64,000 bases of DNA from Batkoa obscura (taxonomy: Eukaryota > Entomophthoromycota > Entomophthoromycetes > Entomophthorales > Batkoaceae). Below, one piece after another: positions 58,232 through 64,000 of the stretch (its first letter is position 1; each line of letters opens with the position of its first letter). The notes below the pieces were generated by a model that did not search any database, was not told the DNA's origin, and was given only the letters and a program-made list of their open reading frames with translations. The stretch is taken from assembly GCA_030770535.1 (NCBI GenBank), contig JASVEC010000009.1:186001-250000 (forward strand), written 5' to 3'. The position numbers and the translations under genes were made by a program.

Positions 58232-61200
58232 ATTTTATAATTTAGAAAAAAATAAAAATTAGTTTAGATCGGATAAGATGTTAAGTTATATATATTCGCT
58301 ACGGTTCCAAAAATATTGATTCATTGATTTCTTTTCCCCACTTTTATATAGCTGTTTTCTGCTTTTTGAGTTTTTACTTTTATTTTTTAAGCTAAAAATG
58401 ATTTCATCTCACCCAATTAGATTCATTGCATATAGGTCGCATAAAGCATTGGGTGAATGAGGATGTGTTAATTTAAATTTTTTATAGATTTAAGGAGTAA
58501 AAGACAAAGGTAGGTTAAACTATGCTTCACTTCAACCTGAAGATTAAAACATTATTTAGTTACTCCCTAATAGTGCAATAAAAATATGGCAAGTGGTACT
58601 ACACCGCCCAAGATGGTATTTGAATTATAAAAACTGAATTTAATAATATACTAGGATTCTATATACTTGAGAAACTTATCCCCCTTGATATTAAATTCAA
58701 TATCAATTCCAAAACTAACTAATAGTTAAGCCTCTATTTCATGGAATAAAGGGAGAGTGTAGCAAGAAAAAATACTATAATTATAATAACTAACACTTTT
58801 TATCGATTTGGATTTGACCGAGTTTAAAATCTCATTATTTTTTAACCCTTTACTATTCTGAGCTAACTTTTTTTTTAAACTGTTCCTTTTTGTTTTTGCC
58901 TTTAATTCCAAATATTTTGTTCCTTTCCTTTAACTGTAATGATTAAATCGAATCATATCAAATTTTACTACGTTCACGTGAAGCTTCATTATCAATTTGA
59001 TTTGAAATTATATGGATTAGTATACATAACTATCAGAATACTATATGATTATTATGTAAAAGTAGCTAGAATAGTATCCTCTAAAAATGTAGCATTTGCA
59101 TCATTGATGTAATTCATTTATTGATTTTATCCTATATTTGTATCATATAACAAAGGGAAAGTTTTTATTTAAATTGTATTAATCAAAGCAAATGATAGAA
59201 CCCAAATACTGTTTGTTGATGAACTATTTTAAGATAAGGGGGTTTAGTTGTAACAATATAAAATAGTGACCATTCCATGGGTTTATAGTTAGTAACAAAA
59301 GTACCGTTTTGGATTAAAACTAAGTAAAAGAATACTAAAATAGTACTATTTTAAAAATAAAAAAAATATTTAACCATAAAACCTTAACATTTTTTTGAAT
59401 GTTTCAGTCTATTAAATTCAAGTTTTAAAATCTATTAATATATTATGAATATTGATATAAAAAAATAGTTTTTATGTTATGAGAATCTCTTAAAATGTAT
59501 GTGATAAGTTAAACAAAGTAAAACTGGTATAAATACTTCTATTTATAATATAAAGTTAGAATAATGACAAATACCAGATATAGCGAATAAAGTTAAATGA
59601 TATTTAATATTTAAAGCTATAATAATTTATAATAACTTTATGTAAGCTAGTGTTTTAATGATGTATTAAGACAGATAAATTTTACATAAAACTTAAAATT
59701 TTTGATAAGGTTAAAATATTTGTACACTATTACTAGTATTTCAAATTATGAGATTTTTGATAGCTGTAATAAGGTGCACCTTTTCTACAAACATATTATA
59801 ACCGAAATTTCTATAATTTCGAGCAATTTGCTTGATAAAAACTTAGCAAAAAGCAAAGAGTTTTAGTATTTTTATTTTATTTTTTGCTTGTAGTTGTTAA
59901 TGCTCGTCGGTATGCATCTGTAAAAAAGGCATATAAAAATGAGAAAGTAATAGTAAAAGTTAAACGGTGTTTATTTCAGTTTTTGGTACCTTTAAATTAT
60001 AAGTTGTAATTTTTATTACCAACGACTGTCTTATGACTAAGATACCATACTTATTATTGATAACTTCTAATTTTGACAATTGAGTTTATATTGTTGAAAT
60101 AGTGAATGTATTGTAGTTTCATATACTTCAAAACTGGAATTCAAAGCTCCAATGAGTTTTGATAAAATAATAGTTGTAATTAGATTTTAGTAGAGATATT
60201 TGACTCTTTGGGTGTCAAATTAACTCCAAAATAAGCCATGGCAATTCACACTCATCCTTGGTACTCAAAGGACCAAATAAAATAGCTTACACTCTCGGAT
60301 TTTAAATACAGAGGTGTTAAAAGTATCAAGAAACTTTAGCTTCAACTTGTACTATTCAGAGCCAGTATAACATACAAGCTGAGATTCTTAGAGTTTTAAT
60401 AGTAAGGACATTGTAAAAAGGCTAAATACTTTGGGCACTTAAAAAGTATGAGAATAGCAACATAAATACTACACTTTAAGAAATATAATATAAAAGTTAA
60501 AAAATTTATTAAGAAAGCATCTGTTACGCTCAATTTTAAAATAAACTTACCGCCTTATAAGCAATTGTCAATCGCCTTTCATTTATTTTAACTTTTACCC
60601 GAAGGCTTTATTATAGCCACAGGCCTTTAAACTAAATGTTACTTTTACGCTAAATCATCTACTAATAATATATTTGTCCCTTCTCTACCGTTGCTTCACT
60701 GTTTCATATTTTGACTAATATACATAGTGAAATCCTCCTCTGTTTCTTGCAATCATATCTTATTAAAACGGGCAAAGTGGTGTTTATTTCTCCCCTTGTC
60801 ATATAATCCCTTTACCTCATTATCTTACCAACCTTACTTTATCTAGCTTTTCATCAATTTCCTTTAACTCTTTTCCATAATAAAACCGCTTGTAAGTTTC
60901 ATTCCTTTCAATATTTTCAAAAAGCATTTATAAAGTTTTTAGAATAATCTTAATATTAAAAAGTTAAAACTTTCAGCATAAATATCAAAGTATAACGTCA
61001 CTAAATACATTTGGTTAATACCCTCTTTTTATTTAGGGACACGCCTGGTTAAGTTCAAATATGTACTGAATATCATAGTTTTTATAATTAATAATTTGTG
61101 CTATTACACTGGTTTAAAGCTTAACAGTTGATATTTGTTATTAAATGAATAGTTGGCTCTGTGTACATTTGAACTTAAACAGCTATAACAATTTAAACCA

Positions 61201-61802
61201 AAGTATCAGCTTATGATTGGTGCCCGTAGCTAATTTGCTATATCTAAAATAAGACAGAATTTAATAAGTTCTTTAATCAAAGGACTTGATGTAATTGAAA
61301 ATTTTATTGTTTGAGTCTTCGGTAAAGCCAAAGTTATTGCCTAATTACTTAACTTTATTGGTCAATTTAGTTTAAAGAATATTTACTTTCTTATTAGAAA
61401 AAGTTGACTTACTCTAAAAATAGACGACTCATAAAACGTTACATATAGCACATTTGAATTAAAGTCTAAATATACTATTAACAGCATTACTTCACGAGCT
61501 CAATAAATAGGCTCTAAATATTAAAAAATGAATCTGGGTCAAAATAAATCATAGTACCTCAAGTATCAGCTTTCTTTTAAATCTCTTTTTAAGCCATACC
61601 TCTTTCTATGAATTAAGTTCTCAAAACTAATTTATTATCTAAGTTGAGGTTTTTCAATAAAATACGTTTTGTTTTTTTAATTAATTTATTTACAACATAT
61701 CGATTATTTAGTTTGTAATTGATATAAGAAGAATCAACTTCAAAGCACATTATAATACGATCTAATTTTAAACATAGAGTTAATACAGTTATTTAGAACA
61801 AA
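58232..61802. other. Long gene-free AT-rich region
   Basis: About 3.5 kb. The only repeat recognised is MITE family 2 copy 2 at 61042-61183. The minus frame at 58726-58911 has no ATG and no convincing coding pattern. No tRNA cloverleaf was found. Confidence 0.5.
61042..61183. mobile_element. MITE family 2, copy 2
   Basis: GGTTAAGTTCAAATATGTAC at the left pairs with GTACATTTGAACTTAAACAG at the right over about 140 bp. This is the better-preserved copy of the family also seen at 46780-46927. Confidence 0.6.
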
Positions 61803-63240
61803 ATGGTCTTAAATAAAAAACAAGGGGTTATCAACTTTTGTATCATTATCTCAATGCTAATCCTATTACTAAGAGGAGAAGATGTTCAATCAACTTTGAC
61901 ATCGCCAGAGAAAATCCAAGGATGCTACACATTAGACTCAAGCATCTGTCCAGGATACTCAGAATATAAATTCCCTGCAATTGACCTATTTTCTAATTAC
62001 AAAATTGATGACTCACAAAGTTTAAAATTATATTTCGAATATTATGTTGGGTCTTCATTTTATATCTTGGATATAGCAAAAAACCTTGGGTGTAGCAATT
62101 TTGCTTTAAGTTCAACAGACGTTAAAAGTATAAGGTACAGTAAATCGTATGAATGTTATAAGCTGCTTACTTCTAAAAGTGGCATAGAGTGTAATCGAGG
62201 GCTACCGCCACCTAAACCTTTGTGTGGATCTGTTTGTCAAGGTTTTTGGGATGTCTTTTTTCAACATATAAATGATCCAAACCAATGTCCGAATCAAGAA
62301 GCTACAAGATCCTTACTAAATCAACAGCTTAAATGTGTCGAAGTAAGCAGTTCAGCTTGTATAGCTAAAGAAGATAATGAACCTAAAACTTGTGGTAAGT
62401 ATCTTATAATTTTTTAAATTTACAAACAAGCAGCCACCTTTAGTTCTAAATAATTATTATTTGAGTTTATAAATTAATATTTTCTTAGGGTTTAATTTAA
62501 GTTATCAGAAAGAAGAATTATGCAGTTTATGTAAAAAAAATTCACCAGACGACTGCTGTGCAAAAGTGGATATTGATAGTTATTGTGTCAAGAAAGAGGA
62601 GCTAAAGCCTATTCCAGAAGTTCCTAGATTAACAACAAAAGACCCGATTTTTGTATCATCGATAGTAATTTTTGGGCTATCTTTAATCATTGGCATAGTA
62701 TCTGCAATATTGTTCTTCAAAGCAAGGTTGGCTTACAAAAGCCCACTTTTGAGCGGCAAAAATTTCAAAATGGACAAACAATCAATTGAGGAATCAATCA
62801 GTAGGTCAATGAAATCAACTTCAAGTTTAAAAAAACTAGAGAAAAAGGATATCGAAAACATATTACAAACTTCAGAACACCATATTTTAGAAGACCAAGA
62901 TTCTTTTAATACATCCCAGACACCATTAGTATTATTGAACAGCTCTGATAGCTCCGAGATGGAATCTTTTGTGGTGAGTACAAACTATGTACCAGTATTA
63001 CCAGATGAAATATCATTAGAGAAAGGAGATATGGTTGAGGTAAGGCATCGTTTTGATGATGGATGGGCTTTAGGGCGTAATTTAAGTACTGATAAGACAG
63101 GGGCATTCCCATTAGCTTGTCTTTATCCAGCTAATGTACCTTCAATTAGCAAGAATCATTTAGGTATCTTTGAGTCGCGTTCTAAAAATGGGATTTCTCG
63201 TCGTACTTCTTCACAAAGAACGTCAAGGTTTTTGAACTAG
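61803..63240 (+). CDS. Type-I membrane protein with cytoplasmic SH3 domain
   Basis: Two exons, 61803-62394 and 62489-63240, join in phase (CG then FNLSYQKEELC) and give 447 residues. An N-terminal signal segment (FCIIISMLILLLRG) is followed by a Cys-rich extracellular part of about 210 residues (CYTLDSSICPGY, CGSVCQGFWDVFF, LCSLCKKN, DDCC). One membrane helix lies at about 249-273 (FVSSIVIFGLSLIIGIVSAI), and the cytoplasmic tail is Ser-rich. Near residues 359-415 sits an SH3 domain with the usual landmarks TNYVPVLPDEISLEKGDMVE, DDGWALGRN and GAFPLACLYP. This layout is common in basal fungi and recalls sensor or adhesion proteins that recruit proline-rich partners at the plasma membrane, such as yeast Fus1 and Sho1, without orthology. 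The extracellular ligand is unknown. Confidence 0.9.
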
Positions 63241-63732
63241 TCGCTACTCTTATGATTTATTATATGGTTGTTTTGGATTTATAGCACTGATTAATTGATT
63301 TTGATTCTAGCTTAACCTTGCTTGTTTTCTATTATTTATTTAGTTAATGGTTATACTCATTTATCAAATATCATTTTACTCTACAATAATGATGTTAATT
63401 GAATAAGCATTTGATTTTTTTACAAATAAAATTAGAAAATGCCTACATTATAATAAAGCACCTATAGTTATAGGATAGCTACATGTTCATATTACTTAAA
63501 GATTTGATACATTAACCCATTATTGAAACTTATTAGTTTCAAGTATTGTTTAGAATATTGTTTTTAGAATGTCAGTGTTATGTTTATATTAAAAATTAAA
63601 GATAAAACACATGTATTTATTGAATATAATATTATAAAACTACATACATATAAGCTTTGTAAGCATTTACTTTGAGCAAACTTATTGTATAAAACCTACT
63701 TTGACTTATAAGCACAAAGATTTTTATGTTGA
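63241..63732. other. AT-rich spacer between convergent genes
   Basis: This stretch contains the 3' ends of the SH3-protein gene and of the last minus-strand gene. Nothing else is seen. Confidence 0.5.
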
Positions 63733-64000
63733 TTAAAAATTAGATTCTAATAGCGATAATATTTTATCAAGCTTAGATTCTAACTTTTGACATTTAGCTT
63801 CCAAATTTTGAATCTGTTTAGTTACAGAAGGTGGAGGGGGAGCAGGTGCTATTGGATGGGAGGCCGGTAAGTCAATCCCACTTACTGCACTACGCATAAG
63901 AAGTCCCATATGTTCTTGCAAAATTTCTGAAGCTGATCTTGAAGTAGAAGAATCACTTCCACTGTCAGAAACTTTAAAAGCTCCTGTTACATGAGAAGGT
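63733..64000 (-). CDS. 3' end of a gene cut by the window edge, coiled-coil C terminus
   Basis: The minus frame is open from the window end to the stop at 63733-63735 and covers at least 88 residues. It has a Ser-rich segment (KVSDSGSDSSTSRSASE), then ILQEHMGLLMRSAV, a proline stretch (PIAPAPPPPS) and a C-terminal coiled coil (KQIQNLEAKCQKLESKL). The ATG at 63921 is internal. The product is not recognised; the coiled-coil tail suggests oligomerisation. The 5' part lies outside. Confidence 0.7.
   Translation of the reverse strand, partial: PSHVTGAFKVSDSGSDSSTSRSASEILQEHMGLLMRSAVSGIDLPASHPIAPAPPPPSVTKQIQNLEAKCQKLESKLDKILSLLESNF

Noticed and set aside
58590-58640. Possible tRNA-like stretch GGCAAGTGGTACTACACCGCC
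   Set aside because: No acceptor stem or T-loop could be paired around it, so a tRNA is not supported.
58726-58911. Lys-rich minus-strand ORF
   Set aside because: It lacks an ATG, has an in-frame stop close upstream and gives no recognised motif.

Overview
The window looks like nuclear DNA from an AT-rich, early-diverging fungus. The evidence is spliceosomal introns (mostly 45-120 bp, GTAAGT-type donors and TAG/CAG acceptors), a fungus-specific WOPR (Gti1/Pac2) regulator, a fungal-type secreted protease set, and very AT-rich intergenic DNA. A zygomycete of the Entomophthorales type (for example Conidiobolus relatives) would fit, but this is inference from base composition and gene content, not a proven identity.

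Region 1-13 kb holds conserved intracellular genes: a RING/LON-domain protein (+, 1301-2596), a 1000-residue coiled-coil protein in six exons (-, 4697-7929), a PHD-finger protein in six exons (-, 9823-11036) and a small unknown ORF (+, 11677-12027). Region 13-26 kb is a dense housekeeping block: a 3195-residue BEACH-WD40-FYVE protein of the WDFY3/ALFY type (+, seven exons), the splicing factor PRP38 (+, four exons), and, convergent with it, the autophagy E2-like enzyme ATG10 (-, six short exons). ATG10 is invisible to a long-ORF scan and was recovered here by reading the splice sites.

Region 26-61 kb is gene-poor and repeat-rich, a typical accessory compartment. It holds a WOPR transcription factor with a long empty upstream region, and a secreted-hydrolase island: two M14 carboxypeptidases, a proteinase-K-like subtilisin, an M64 metallopeptidase, a secreted Tyr/Asp/Lys-rich repetitive protein, a broken copy of that protein and a decayed amidase. 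The carboxypeptidase and the repetitive-protein gene form an inverted duplication (33.2-37.0 kb against 47.2-51.3 kb), with one arm decaying. A four-helix membrane protein lies at 57.6-58.2 kb.

The last part (61.8-64 kb) has a type-I membrane protein with a cytoplasmic SH3 domain and the 3' end of a further minus-strand gene.

The repeats are informative. At least twelve copies of a roughly 105-bp inverted-repeat element (MITE) are spread over the window, several inserted in older elements: a long-inverted-repeat transposon (45.1-46.7 kb), a Tc1/mariner-like remnant with TA target duplication (55.6-56.7 kb), an LTR-like fossil (51.5-52.1 kb) and the amidase pseudogene. Three LTR-like fossils with TG...CA ends, and two copies of a second short inverted-repeat family, are also present. 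No complete autonomous transposon, tRNA, rRNA or CRISPR array was seen.
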